A DNA stretch of 64,000 bases from Isoetes taiwanensis (taxonomy: Eukaryota > Streptophyta > Lycopodiopsida > Isoetales > Isoetaceae). Position 1 is the first letter of the stretch, and each line of letters starts with the position of its first letter. The position numbers were made by a program, and so were the translations under genes. This document shows, piece by piece, positions 13,300 to 25,100 of this stretch. Location of the stretch: assembly GCA_021234155.1 (NCBI GenBank), contig JAJEKV010000008.1, positions 12,752,448 to 12,816,447 on the forward strand, read 5' to 3'. The notes beneath the pieces were generated by a model. The model saw only the letters and a list, made by a program, of their open reading frames with translations, was not told where the DNA came from and ran no database searches.

Positions 13300-14468
13300 T
13301 ATGGGCGTTCTCCCCCACGCGGGTCGCAAGACTCATGTCTTGTCGCATCAAGGTTACCCGCTTGGCGTGGATAGTGGCTGTTGAATCTTCAAAATGTTGC
13401 ACTATCTTTTGCCTCACCGCCTCTTGCATTGCTAGTAAGCCACCGCCTGCGGACTCTAAAGTCCGCTCTATAGGCCTCAGATAACTTCACGCACCAACCG
13501 AAATGGGGGGCACGGGGATTAGGAGACCGAAGTCGCTACTCGAAGTGTCTAATCTCCCTTTAACGCTTCTTCTCTACCTCCTTCCTATCCGCTTTCCCCG
13601 GGTGGCGGCTTGGGAACCTTTGGGCCGGGTGGTGGCGGCCTTAAGGTTTGCCGCCGCTGGTCGCCTCCCTCGATGAACTTAACTCGCTTTCTTCATAATA
13701 TTTGTTATAGGCCTCCCATTTCTTCATGTAGGCCTGGTGGCTCCCTCATCTTTCTCTCATAAATCTTCACCGCCGGGTGATTTTAGGCTTCCAAGCGTCG
13801 GTTGCTTCTTTCTATCCCATGCCGTACTCGGGGGCTTTCAGACTTGGTCTTGTTGGGGTTGCTTTCAGGTGCCTACCGCTCGTGTACTTGCTCTCACACC
13901 GGTTCTTGGAAGAGCTTCCACTGCAAAGATTAGGGTTGAAGTCCCCATCAAGAGTCGCCGGAAGGGTTTGGGGTTCACCGTTGCGCTCCTTGATGATAAT
14001 GTTGGGGTTCTACCTCTTCCTTGTATGGCGCCCTTTGTTCTCTTCGCCTACTTAACTTCCTTTCGCTTTTTCTTTTCTTCATTGCTTTTTGTTTCTTCTT
14101 TCCTTTTCCTTTTTTGTCCTCCCTTCTCTTCGGCCAGATTTCGATTTCGGATGAATCTTCTAAGGTCGCTACCACTGGCTCCAAACCTGTCACTTGCTCA
14201 TCCGCTTGTTCCGCTTTGCCGGATCTCCCGCTCTATTTCTTCATACACCTCCCTCGTCTCGTCGCCCATGGAGTTTGGTGATGTGGCCTCGCCCTCCACT
14301 ACGGTTGAAGACATCGATCAAATCGAGGTGTCTTGCTCTTCGTCCGGCTGAGCGCTTAACCCCTCTTGCTAGCCTCTCACGAAGCATCTTCCGAATGATC
14401 TCGCCTCGCTGGCGCTGGTGTTTTCGCTGGGCGACGCTTCCTTTGCGGGCCTGTTTGGTTCGGGCCAT
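13300..14468 (-). pseudogene. Extra basic ORF between 5' LTR and gag
   Basis: Minus-strand frame starting at ATG 14468 gives a very basic 75-residue piece (KHQRQRGEIIRKMLRERLAR; RRARHLDLIDVFNRSGGR). It continues in other frames with Lys/Glu-rich segments (13975-14193) and further pieces down to about 13300. A TATA-like box lies about 110 bases upstream. It is not a recognised retrotransposon domain. The opening MARTKQ resembles histone H3 but nothing after it does. It could be an additional retrotransposon ORF or captured host sequence. Confidence 0.35.
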
Positions 14469-14574
14469 GTTTTACTGGATCGTCAATCGGATAAAAGCGC
14501 CCGAAAGATCGCTTCTAAGTTGGGAAGAGCGGATTTCTAGGGCTTGGACCTAAAAAAATGAGTGGGTTCTACAT

Positions 14575-14584
14575 CTATTTATAG
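14575..14584 (-). promoter_or_regulatory. TATA-like box inside the chromovirus (copy 2)
   Basis: CTATAAATAG on the minus strand, about 110 bases upstream of the ATG at 14468. Identical to the box at 12678. Confidence 0.4.
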
Positions 14585-15130
14585 CTTGGGGAATTTTAGG
14601 TCAAAACTCAAGTTGCTCGCTTAACATGCTAAGGCACCAATTTATCTAAAACTTATACTTATTTCAGACTTTTTCATTTATTGTTCATACCATACTCGCT
14701 CCAATACTAATGTTTAGTTTTTACTGTGCCGAAATGTGAGATCTCATACATTTCTAGGGTTTTTAGGTAATTAAAACATGCTATTCTAACTAATTCCTAT
14801 CTTAGAATTAGCCTTACCACATTATTTATCTCAAATTCATCATGTTTTGGTGTTCTTGACTCGATGTTCATAGCATACCGCTCAAAAAACAAAAAGTTAG
14901 TTTTATGCATCAGCGCCGAAATCAGTGAGACCACTCACTTGGAAAAATTTTGGCTCATTCTTTTTAATCTTGTTAAATTCCAATTCACTTAATTGTTACT
15001 AGCTTAGCATAACTACAAAGGTGAGAAAAAAAAAAAAAAATTTTTTCCCACTTTTCGAGGCTTGAGGATCCTATCAAGTTAGTACTACTGGGAACATGGT
15101 CGTTGCTTTGCTCTTGGTCTCCAAGAACAT

Positions 15131-15142
15131 TGCTCGATACCA
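15131..15142 (-). other. Primer binding site (tRNA-iMet type)
   Basis: On the minus strand, TGGTATCGAGCA lies one base after the 5' LTR end. The usual plant initiator-Met site is TGGTATCAGAGC, so a single A appears to be missing from a CAG triplet. Confidence 0.85.
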
Positions 15143-15143
15143 C

Positions 15144-16712
15144 TGCGGACGCCCCTTATCAGATACGGTGCACTCACCGTGATACAAACAGGAGTTCTTC
15201 CCCACACCAGCTCCATGTCGATGTGGCCCTCCACATATCACCGCACCCGAAACCCAGTCTCTGGGAAGAGTGAAGGTGTCATTCTACCCCGCCTCCCTCG
15301 TGGCCTACCTAGTCATGAAGCGTAAACATACATGTCGCAAGAGCACATACATCAACATCCCGTGACCATCTCAAGGATGGTCCTCCTCATATCTCGCAGA
15401 TAGACAAAGATCGCACATCACATAGGGATCCTACCCAAGGCTGGGGACTCAAAGGATGACCGACGGCTTGGGTCTCCGTGAGTTCGCTATGACGTAATTC
15501 ATGGCAATGGATTTGGCTGGCATAAGAACATGGCATAGGGTTGTCCACTCCATCCGCCCCCCGTGCACACTTTGCGTAGTAGGTTGAAAAGTGTTGGGAC
15601 CTCGATCAGAGTCCGCACGGGATGCATAGCCGAAGGGGCTATTCCCCGGGTCTCATCCTCCCGCCCGATGGGGGTGTAGGGATCACCCTCCGAGATCTAC
15701 ATGCTAACTCAAGGTGACTAGAGGGCCACCGCCCAGATTCGACCGAACCCACCGGAAAGTGTACACCACTTCACGGGTGTCGAGCCCATGCCTTACCCGC
15801 ACTCGGTGGTAAGCCATCAGACCTAGTCACAATGATCCCTGTGAGGCTTTACACACTGTGGGGATCGCTCAAGAATCAGTGACATGAATCTCCTTCTTAG
15901 CCGGGCCTCGCCCCTTCACCCACAACTGGTGTGGCTCTTGCACACATGTGCCGAATCTACAAAGGTGCTAGAGAGAGGCTACTCTAGGAGCATCAACTAC
16001 AAGCTTTAGGGCCTCTACCCCCCTTCCCAATACAAGGAGTTCACGTAAATACATCATCCAAATATATCACGTGTAAGAGCCAAAGAACTAGATCTAATCA
16101 TAGAGTTAGGTTCTTTAGTTAGTGTCCGAGATCTAAGATCTAGATAGTTATTATGGGCAATTTAATAGTCTAAACCCACCGATTCTATGACTAGAAGACG
16201 GTTTAGCTTATTAAATTGACCAAATACCTGATCCTTGAGTGGTCCTCCCCTCCCGACCTGAGTTCAACCATCCTGCCGAGCTGATCAATCTGTGGAAACC
16301 GATGGCTAATTGGCTTGGGCTGAGCTCGGGAGGCGGTTTTGGCCCCGGGCAGCCAAACCGAGCTCTAAAACCCTAAGGACCTAAAACTAGCAAGCTAGGT
16401 TTTCCTACCCCAAATAGACATGGGGGTTTAGGCTAGGGTTTCCAATTACCCAATTTGGCATGTGGGATAATTGAAAGGCCCCACTTGCCTTTAGTGGCTA
16501 GGTGGCAAAATATGCCAACATGGAAAGGTGTGCCCTCATTAATGTGCACATGTGCACATTAACAATATATGAACACCCCTAGCAAGTTGCCCCCAGGGCT
16601 ACTTTTACGGCTATCGGATTGCGCATACCGCCAATCGGGTGGCGATGTACGCCGCGGGCGTGCAGCACAATGTACGCCCTGGGAGGCATTATCTTGTCTT
16701 CGGAACGCCACA
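15144..16712 (-). repeat. 5' LTR of the chromovirus (right copy)
   Basis: About 1569 bp. Starts TGCGGACGCCCC and ends GAACGCCACA on the plus strand. Direct counterpart of 3610-5155. Confidence 0.95.
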
Positions 16713-17860
16713 AAGACATGCCCATCCAAGTTCTCAAACAACACATGCCTCATCTCGATCTCCTTGTTTTTTAGGACTGCTCATAGCTTCAGCCTCATAG
16801 TAATACACCGGATCAGCTCTTCTTCTAGAGGCAAGATGTCCCATCCCATGTCTTCCATAATACAAAAAGTTCCAAAGCACACAAGCAGCATGTATAATTT
16901 TGGAGGCCTTGCCAACATGCACGGGTAGATGTTTTAGAATTCTGAATTTCTCCTTCACAATCTCAACCCATTTTCCACACAAACTCTACCCCCCGCAAAC
17001 CGTTTATTAAACTTGCCATAAGGACCATGATTCCGTGGAAAACTTTCGAGGAGGAAGGGTCCGGCAAAGATAAGCGTAATCACCAAGCAAGAGTGGAGGA
17101 ATGTTAACGGATTTGGTCTTCAAATTGGGTTGACCTTTCTTCAACTTTTCGCCACTAAGGTTACAACCGATTCGCTCAAGATTAGTTTGGATGCAATTTT
17201 GTCAGATATGGAACTCTTCTGAACTGATTTGAGTCATGGACTGATCCGGTTTTTGTCATACATACATTTATGAAAAGCTTTGTAGTGTGACAATACCGTT
17301 AGCGCATATATGAGAGTGCCTTTTGTGTCGGACTGTAATAGTCATCACCTTTGTCACTTTTCTTGGGTTTCCTCCATAAAAAATATGGGACCCATCAACA
17401 AAGACCATACACATTTGGCAATCCTGTTGCATCATGATATTCTTTTATACATTGAGTCAGTCTTTTGCTCCGTAAGGCATGGCTACAACCTTTTGTAAAG
17501 CATTGTCTTGGAGGCCAACACTAGTGTAATTTTTAGTATATTTTCAAGACCGTAGCTTTTCCAAATATAGAATCTCGACCCACATGCAAAGGCATATCAC
17601 CGCAGATGTAAAAGTAAAGAACCATGGCTTTTGCCTTTCTCGGGATCAATGGGGCCTAACTTTAAACCCTGGCCTAATCAAATAAGGGACAACGAGCCGA
17701 CTAATCTCTCAAAGTGGCCCTCTTCATTCTCAGAAAATTGATGCCACATATCATCTTCAAATGAAGCCATACAATTCCATGCGTAATTATCTATATTATC
17801 CCATTGGGTCCTTTGCCTTGGAGCAATCCAAAATCTTCTAGGTGGCCTTCTAACCCGCAT
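16713..17860 (-). pseudogene. PIF/Harbinger-like transposase, split by the chromovirus
   Basis: Minus-strand segments in order: N-terminal region at 17678-17860 (RRFWIAPRQRTQ; FSENEEGHFERLVGSLS), a middle part near 17300-17420 with the catalytic-site context VFVDGSHIFYGG, then a GSVHDSNQF-like segment around 17200, LLGDYAYLCRT near 17060, and the C-terminal helix region at 16734-16982 (FRILKHLPVHVGKASKIIHA then ACVLWNFL), equivalent to the RWRIL...ACCVLHNF block of PIF/Harbinger DDE nucleases. Frames are broken in several places. The last codons before the junction (FENLDGHVF) continue in frame across the retrotransposon to 3609-3564 (VVKVDGSVSNFF, stop), so the chromovirus inserted close to the 3' end of this gene. 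Confidence 0.8.
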
Positions 17861-18388
17861 GATCCATTTAACATCAAAGTTGAGGTGACCAGAGAAGAAC
17901 AGATTGTCATTTTACGGCAAGGCATCGATCATCGAATAGATTCATTGGGTCTTCAAGCTCGTTTAGTTCCGAGCTGCAAAATGTAACCTTTGGAATGCGA
18001 TTCGACAGTAAGAGCACGAATAGCATGACAATCATTCTAAGAATCAATGGATCCATGATAGAGCGGCCGAAAATGGAACCCTACACAAAGAACGTAACAA
18101 AAGAATTATCCCACAAAGCTTACCTACCAGAAAGAATAGGGAAGAAATATCCCATATTGTGGAGGCCGATTCAAAATTAGAGGGAATTATCCCACAAAAA
18201 CTTGAACCTACCGGAATGATTCGGATGGAGTAGTTCTCCCAAGGAAACCAAAATTGAGGCCTAGCGGATGTTGCTAGAGAGCTCGAGATGGCCTTCTCTC
18301 CTCTCCTCCCAAAAAAATGTTTTACCAATTCTAAGAGGAGTCAGATGCCACAGAGAGGGGTATTTTGGCGCATCATGTGGCCAACCTA
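17861..18388. other. 5' flank of the split Harbinger remnant
   Basis: Mixed-composition DNA without a supportable frame. Possibly the 5' UTR and terminal part of the Harbinger element. I could not fix its terminal inverted repeat. Confidence 0.4.
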
Positions 18389-18960
<572 letters not shown>

Positions 18961-19159
18961 TCCAAGTCTCCGATCCTAGCCAATGATGAGCACGAGCTCA
19001 AGATGGAGGTTGGGACCATACCTTCAAAGAGATCATCGTCGCCATATCAACTCGATCATTGGGCACTTTACCGACGTGTACATATTTCTTTTCCCACGGT
19101 ATATATTTGTATTTGTACAGTTAGATAGCAAACCTATTCCTATCATGGTTTTTCCCCCA

Positions 19160-19407
19160 AACAACCCTTTCGAGGCGGGTGAGGGGGGGTGTGTTAATCT
19201 GAACAGTAATACGCTTGTTGCGCCTCCCCTTTTGGTTCCATAGGCCAATTGGTCTCCGTGGACGATAAAAACTCTATTCTATTCTATTCTATTCTATTCG
19301 ATTCTATTCTATTCTATTCTATTCTATTCTATTCTATTCTATTCTATTCTATTCTATTCTATTCTATTCTATTCTATTCTATTCTATTCTATTCTATTCT
19401 ATTCTCT
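19160..19407 (+). mobile_element. LINE 3' end with (ATTCT)n tail
   Basis: The last about 110 bp before the pentamer array (including CAGTAATACGCTTG and GGCCAATTGGTCTCCGTGGA then CGATAAAAA) match, in inverse orientation, the end of the LINE at 53784-54900. Both copies run straight into (TCTAT)n (here 19273-19407, about 27 units), so the pentamer array is the element's 3' tail. Confidence 0.75.
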
Positions 19408-21981
19408 AATGCGGCTATGCCCAGCAAAAGTACACGGAATAAAAGCAAGTACGCTTGGAGAGAATGAGTGCATAGTTTCAAGCTATACAAAGGTTAGTTT
19501 AGCTTTTCCTAGATTCTATATGTCATATATCATTTCCTTCCAAATAGCTCTGTGTATACTGTATCATCCTGCCTACACTGAGGTACATGAGTAGAATTTC
19601 TTGGAAGAGACTAAATGGGCTCAACGAGAAGTTGGTCAACGCTGATTATTTTGTGATTTGAAAAGTCATAATTATGCAACAAGAAGCACTCTTTATATGC
19701 TGCTAGCTGGTAAGAACATGCAGTCTTATGCTTCATTCAAGTGCTTCTATATTCTCCATACTGGATGCTTTAGATCCTTTAATAGCCATGGATAACTATC
19801 TGATTATGCATCATTCTACTACATTGTGTAGTTCATGTTACAGATCTTCGAAATGCTAAAAATGTGACTTTGTGTTGACAATTTAAAAAATGTCTTGCGC
19901 ATATAAACCATGCGCAGGTGTAGGTGCAAATCTTGATCTCATAGCTAGTTAAGCATAGAAACCCATAGAACCTGCTCAGAGCTTTATAGCCTGAAAATCT
20001 TCAAATCTTGAACATTATTCCATAGCGATAGGGAGGTGCTATGAAACCTATAGCAGCAACACATTGTGTGGAGTCTTATAGAGCATTGCTCGTCCATAGT
20101 CAAGATGTCCTAGAGAACCATAAATGACACATTATGATTTGACATAAATTAAACACATCAATCTGTCATAACAGGACTTCCTAAATGTCGTCAACTTTCT
20201 TGCAATTTCTTACATTGAATCATGTCAAAATAGTAGACCAATATAATAACACAATATAAAGGAATGAGACTGAGTGTTGAAGACAACATAAAACAACTAT
20301 TTCATTACACATAAAACCACTACCAACTACACATAACAGAAGAATTTATGCCAGATCAAAGTTCCCCGTGATTTGGCAAGCAATGAAGAGTTCATGTTCT
20401 CCCCGACTCAAAACAAGTTTTCTCTTTGGAGCAACAATACCATCAAGTAGAATCGAAGTCAAGGAACAATACATTCCTAGAATTTATTTGCTTTTGTGAC
20501 TTGTAGTAAGGAGAAAAAAGGAGAAAAGAAGATGTCTAGATAGCAAGCTTTAGAATCTACTAAAAAAATCATGAAGAACAGAGAAAACAAGGAAGAGAGC
20601 AAGAGCAAAGCAAGGAAGAGAGGAATTGGCTTACCATATGCTTTCCGGATGCAATAGGCATATAAGAGGCATATATATGTGAATGTCGAAAACTGTCGAC
20701 AGAGGATATATGCAAAGCCGAAAACCTGCCGACTAAGGAACTAGAAATCATAGGCTATGTATGCAACGCCCCACTTCAAGCAAACCAATACCACGAGAAA
20801 GCCAGACCAATTTAAAATGAAGATGCTGGAAACGGCCTGTCTTCCAACTCTTCAGTCCAAAATTATGTCTTTTTGCAATTGGATTTTGAGGATGAAAACT
20901 TGAAAGAAAAGGCTAGAGTCGAGATAGTCGAATGAGAAAAGTCGGGATCTAAGAAAAGAGGAGGATCCCCCCTCGGGTTACACCTCCTCCCCTCTCGCTA
21001 GTATTTGAACATTTTCTAATTTCCCTAGCCTTTGATTTTTTTTAAAACTAAGGATCTAATAAAGGTAAACTCATGCCACATCATATTTTGCTGAGGTGGA
21101 GGTGCTACATGGATAGGCTAGAGTTTGAGGAAAGATGTAGGCTGTGAGGGACAGATGCTAAAAAATAAGAACTACCATTGAACGCAGAGGCCAAATTATC
21201 TCGTCGTGATAATGCGGCCCTATAGCGAACGTAATAGAGACGCCCATCAGTGTCTCCATCGTGTCATAGACTGAAATACCTGTTGCATCATGTAAATGCA
21301 ACAATAATTTGCTTGTTTTCATTCTCATGTGCAAGAATACCTTGCCCATCTGTAAGATTGCCGTGTCGACATCCATGCTGGGTCAACCGATATTATGCAA
21401 AAGTTAAGGCAATTTAACCAATTTCACATTTTAGAAGCTGATGCAAGCTCAATTGCTTTATCCCTACACAAGAATGTTGCATCCAAAGAAGGTCGACGGG
21501 GCATGGTTAACCCTTTTCCCAAGATGCAAGTTCTTATATATACAGTTAATGGCAAAGATTCTTATTTCTCATATATAGTAAAGTTAGACTAGAGTAACAT
21601 TAAAGGTGGTTAGGAAATTTTTTAAGCATAATTGGCAAGTATTCTCAGCTGGATCTAGTCCAACTTACCAGCTACATGCTCCCACTCTTATTCCCTACCA
21701 AAGTGTCAAGAAAAATTGCTATTTTTGGCAAAAGATTTTCCTGCTTTTTCTAAATCAGAATGTGGATTCTCAAATCCACACGATAGGTTACAAAGATTCC
21801 AGGAATTTCGAACCAAGGTTTGAAGATGACGATAAAAAGGCTATTTGGATTTCTAAAAATTCTTGTGATCTAAATTCAATAATCACATTCCTGATTCAAC
21901 ACCCCTGATTCAAACCCATGATTAAAATTGCAGGGTCTATACGGTGGCCTCATGAGAAATTCCCAAAACCAAAAAGCGTTG

Positions 21982-22014
<33 letters not shown>

Positions 22015-23339
22015 AGCGGTGCGGGGTTGGGAAGAAGGCTAAAATGGGTGGTATCCATTAATAAATTGTCTCGATCTTCTTTCCATTTATGATAGTTCTT
22101 TTGGCACTTTGGTTGCTTTTTACATTCACGCTGTTCTTAAAGGTATATGTTGTTTGTGATTATGTGAACGATTTCATAAATAATGATAGGATGTAATTTT
22201 TCGTTTTTGTGTAGCACGAGATTCCTTATTATTTATACATGCTCAATTTTGTTTTTATGCACAATGAATGCATGATATTGAAACCTATTTATATCTATTG
22301 CATTACATTGTAGGGGAGGGAGATGAAATATATAGGGCAACTGCCTAATCCTTGGAAATGTAAGAAAATGGCTAAAGATGTTGAGAAGTATGGATGCATT
22401 TTGAACATGTTTTGATTTGAGCTATTGGGGCATGCCGCTGAACATATTAGAAAAGCAATTTATTCGAGTATAACACCGCTTTTGAATGGCTATAACAATT
22501 TTATGGCAATCCTTCAAGTTCAAAAAGTTTTGGTATTTGAGGCTAAATGGGAAATTTTGAAATAAAATGTCGTCATATGTAGGGGTTGAGTGGTATTTTA
22601 AACTGATCATTATTGCATTTGTATCTATTGCTTGAAGGACCATGGATCGGTCAAATTGGTTTACTTCTAATGCTCATGCTAACTTTTAGATGCACTTGTT
22701 GGCAATGATCATAATATTATGAACTTGTGATAATACTACTTGTGCAAAGATAAAAAACACTACGTACAAATTGTTACTTGCATATAGGTGGTTATAACAA
22801 TGTGAAGACTTATCTAAAACCAATTCGACAAGGGCATAGACAATTGTAAACCCTGTACGTGAACTCAAGTGAATATTAGGAAGTTTATGGGTTTTTTGTA
22901 ATGTGTGGAATGTTGAAAAGTGAAAAGAAGAAAAGCAAAAGCAAGGCAAGACTCGAGGCAAGCAGGATGAAGATCTCACTAGTCCGAAGGGCGGTGAAGA
23001 ATATCTCTTGGCAAACGCCAAAGCTATATCTTTTGCATGGTCTATCCAGCATGAGTTGGATAGTAGGATGATAAGATGGTGCCTCTAAAATTGAAAAGAA
23101 CAAAGCCCGCACCACTAGCAATGTGGTTTTGATGCTACATTTTGAGTATTCATGATTTTATTAATTTTGACTTCATGGATTCTCCACCTGCTAAGACACT
23201 ATACTTATATGTGCTTTGCAAAGAGCTCTATGCATTAGGAGCTCAATGACCGTGGGAAATTGACTAAATTAGTTAGAAGAATGGCGTGAGTTTCCTTTAG
23301 ACCATATGCAAAAAAGGCAGTTGCATGTGCCGTAAGATC
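19408..23339. other. Long AT-rich stretch without recognised genes
   Basis: No coding frame above background that I can name, no LTR or TIR pair spotted. Contains a 30-base poly-A run near 21981-22011. A Lys-rich plus-strand patch around 22920-23070 (EDLTSPKGGEEYLLANAKAI) reads like a coding scrap but has no recognisable family. Confidence 0.5.
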
Positions 23340-25100
23340 CAAGATATTATTTTTTTTTTTTTTTTTTTTGAAGTCAAGAGTCTCAGATATTCATAAGATA
23401 AAACGCTTACATATATACAGCTTGAGCCTAGAGTCGCTACCACTTCTCCCATCCATGATAGCAGGTTAGACTCCGGCCTAGTACTATTAGTCTCTCAACC
23501 TCTTCTCCATAGGATACTACAGAGAGATTGACCAAATTCCTAGCCCCTAATGGCATAACAAGGCCGGGTACTAAAATAGGAGCTGCCCGCCTCTTCTCCA
23601 AAATAGATACTATGGGAGCACAGCCCCGCCTTCCACATACCCCAAGCTCAGCCATTACTTCAAAAAAAGGCTCTCAGATATGGCATATAGATCAGACTCA
23701 TGGACTGCAAACCCATGGAAGAGGTAAGGGTAAAATACATTTGTTCACGCTGCCCCCCTAGAGAGACGGGGTCCTCCCTAAAAGCTCCACCACCTAAAAA
23801 ATAGAGATGAGCTGAGCAAAGATGTCAGCAAAGAAGACTATAGGGAGTGCCCCTATAGCACGAGGGCACTCACCTTCTTCTTGCCAAGCAAACTATCATG
23901 AGCACACCACCGCCAGAACCCGTGAATCATGCCGCCCATCTGCTTCTAGTCGCGGTGCAAGCCTTGTCTTTCAAGACCAAGAAAATAGCCGCCTAGGGTC
24001 CCTAGAAATTTCTAGAGTTCCCCGCCTCTAGAGGGTATTAGCATTCTAGACTTCCCCTACCAGATGGCTTCTGGTAATGCGGATCACCCTTTTTGCCGAA
24101 AGGGGAACGCGAGCCCCGCTACAAGTTAAGCACTAACCACAAGATCTTCTAAAAATTTGCAATGTAAATGAGTAAAGTGCCCCGCTCCGGCCCCATAGAT
24201 CTAGGTCCGGCCAACAATGGCACCAAAGATAGAGAAGGGTTGCAGAAGTTCATACTAAGGATGCCAGCAGACCTCTTCTTCTTTGCGTACTAAGATACTA
24301 CTGTGAGGCCAAAGATTTTTCCAAAATTTCGGCGCCAGCCTTAAAGAATCGAATCGGGTAGAAAATCCGACAGAGAGCAAGCTGCACCAGAATAAGGCGC
24401 CCTTCTTCTTATGGCATGAAGTACTACGTAGAAGTCGCTAAATCAGCCCACAACCGCCAGCGGCCTCTTCTTCTTTGGTAACCAAGATACTACGGTGGAG
24501 GCCAAACATCTTCCAAACCGACATCAAAGCCAGCCTTAAAGAGTTTGAATCGGTAGATATTCCGCCGAAAAGCGGGCTGTACTAGAATAAGGGCCCTTCT
24601 TCTTATGGCATGAAATACTACAGAGCCACTAACATTCTTTTCCTGATTTCCTGAGATCATTCTTCCACCAATACCAAAGAGTTTACAAGAAGAAGGCTCG
24701 ATGTCTAGAAGGAAGAGCCATTCAATCAACCCAAAACAACTAACTCAAGCGCTTACTCCGTGGCGTAAACCTTGTGGAGAGTGAATAAGCAAGAAGCGTA
24801 TAACTGTGTGTTGTAGACTTGCAAAAAATGTAAAGAATGTCAATCGGGTGGAAAAGAACCATTCCCGGTTAGTTGTACTGTAAGGGGTGAACCTGAGCTT
24901 CCACGAGCAAACAGGCCTAGCGAACCCTGGATCGGGAGACACGGTGCCCTAGAGGCCCTCCAAAGAAGCTAGCAAAGGGCTTGATGCAGAAGAGGGGCGG
25001 CAAGAGCCGCCCCCTATCGTGCTAAGGGGAACGGGTGGCTGCCTCAGAGCCCGCTTCCGGCGCCATCCTCCCACCAAGAAGTTTTCCCTCAAGATATTAT
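23340..25100 (-). mobile_element. Poly-A retroposon, 1.74 kb, with 11-bp target duplication
   Basis: The insert 23351-25089 is flanked by direct repeats CAAGATATTAT (23340-23350 and 25090-25100). Its minus-strand 3' end is a poly-A run (poly-T at 23350-23369), preceded by TATGAATATCTGAGACTC. This is the signature of LINE-driven retroposition. The body is GC-richer than its flanks and begins (5' end, near 25089) GAGGGAAAACTTCTTGGTGG. No LINE ORF is readable; short frames such as 24490-24729 (LILVQPAFRRNIYRFKLFKA) have no family. It could be a non-autonomous retroposon or a processed transcript. Confidence 0.8.
24272..24640. repeat. Tandem duplication, two units of about 192 bp
   Basis: Units start at 24272 and 24464, each opening CCTCTTCTTCTTTG and containing AAGATACTAC, CAGCCTTAAAGA and CCCTTCTTCTTATGGCATGA. 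It lies inside the poly-A retroposon. Confidence 0.85.

Larger units (their letters stand above)
3610..16712 (-). mobile_element. Complete Ty3/gypsy LTR retrotransposon (chromovirus), 13.1 kb
   Basis: All structural parts are visible. There are two direct LTRs (3610-5155 and 15144-16712) with TG...CA termini. A polypurine tract adjoins the left LTR and a tRNA-iMet-type primer binding site adjoins the right LTR, so the element is read on the minus strand. Internal frames, from right to left, are gag-like, protease, RT, RNase H, integrase and chromodomain. The order PR-RT-RH-INT plus a chromodomain after integrase defines a Ty3 chromovirus. The duplicated hexamer AAGACA flanks it (3604-3609 and 16713-16718); Ty3 elements usually give 5 bp, so the sixth base may be chance. 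The coding frames carry many 1-2 base indels, so the copy is inactive as read, unless the indels are sequencing errors. The leader between 5' LTR and gag is unusually long (about 2.5 kb or more). Confidence 0.95.

Noticed and set aside
13737-14351. 204-codon plus-strand ORF
   Set aside because: It lies antisense to the extra ORF of the chromovirus, has no recognisable domain, and its hydrophobic run is the complement of a Lys/Arg-rich segment.
14241-14468. Histone H3-like start MARTKQ on the minus strand
   Set aside because: Only the first six residues agree; the following sequence is not H3.
3392-18380. GGCCAATATATGTGGCCAAT (3392) and GGCCACATGATGCGCC (minus strand near 18380) as terminal inverted repeats of the split Harbinger
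   Set aside because: Similarity is too weak and no TTA/TAA duplication is visible at the ends.
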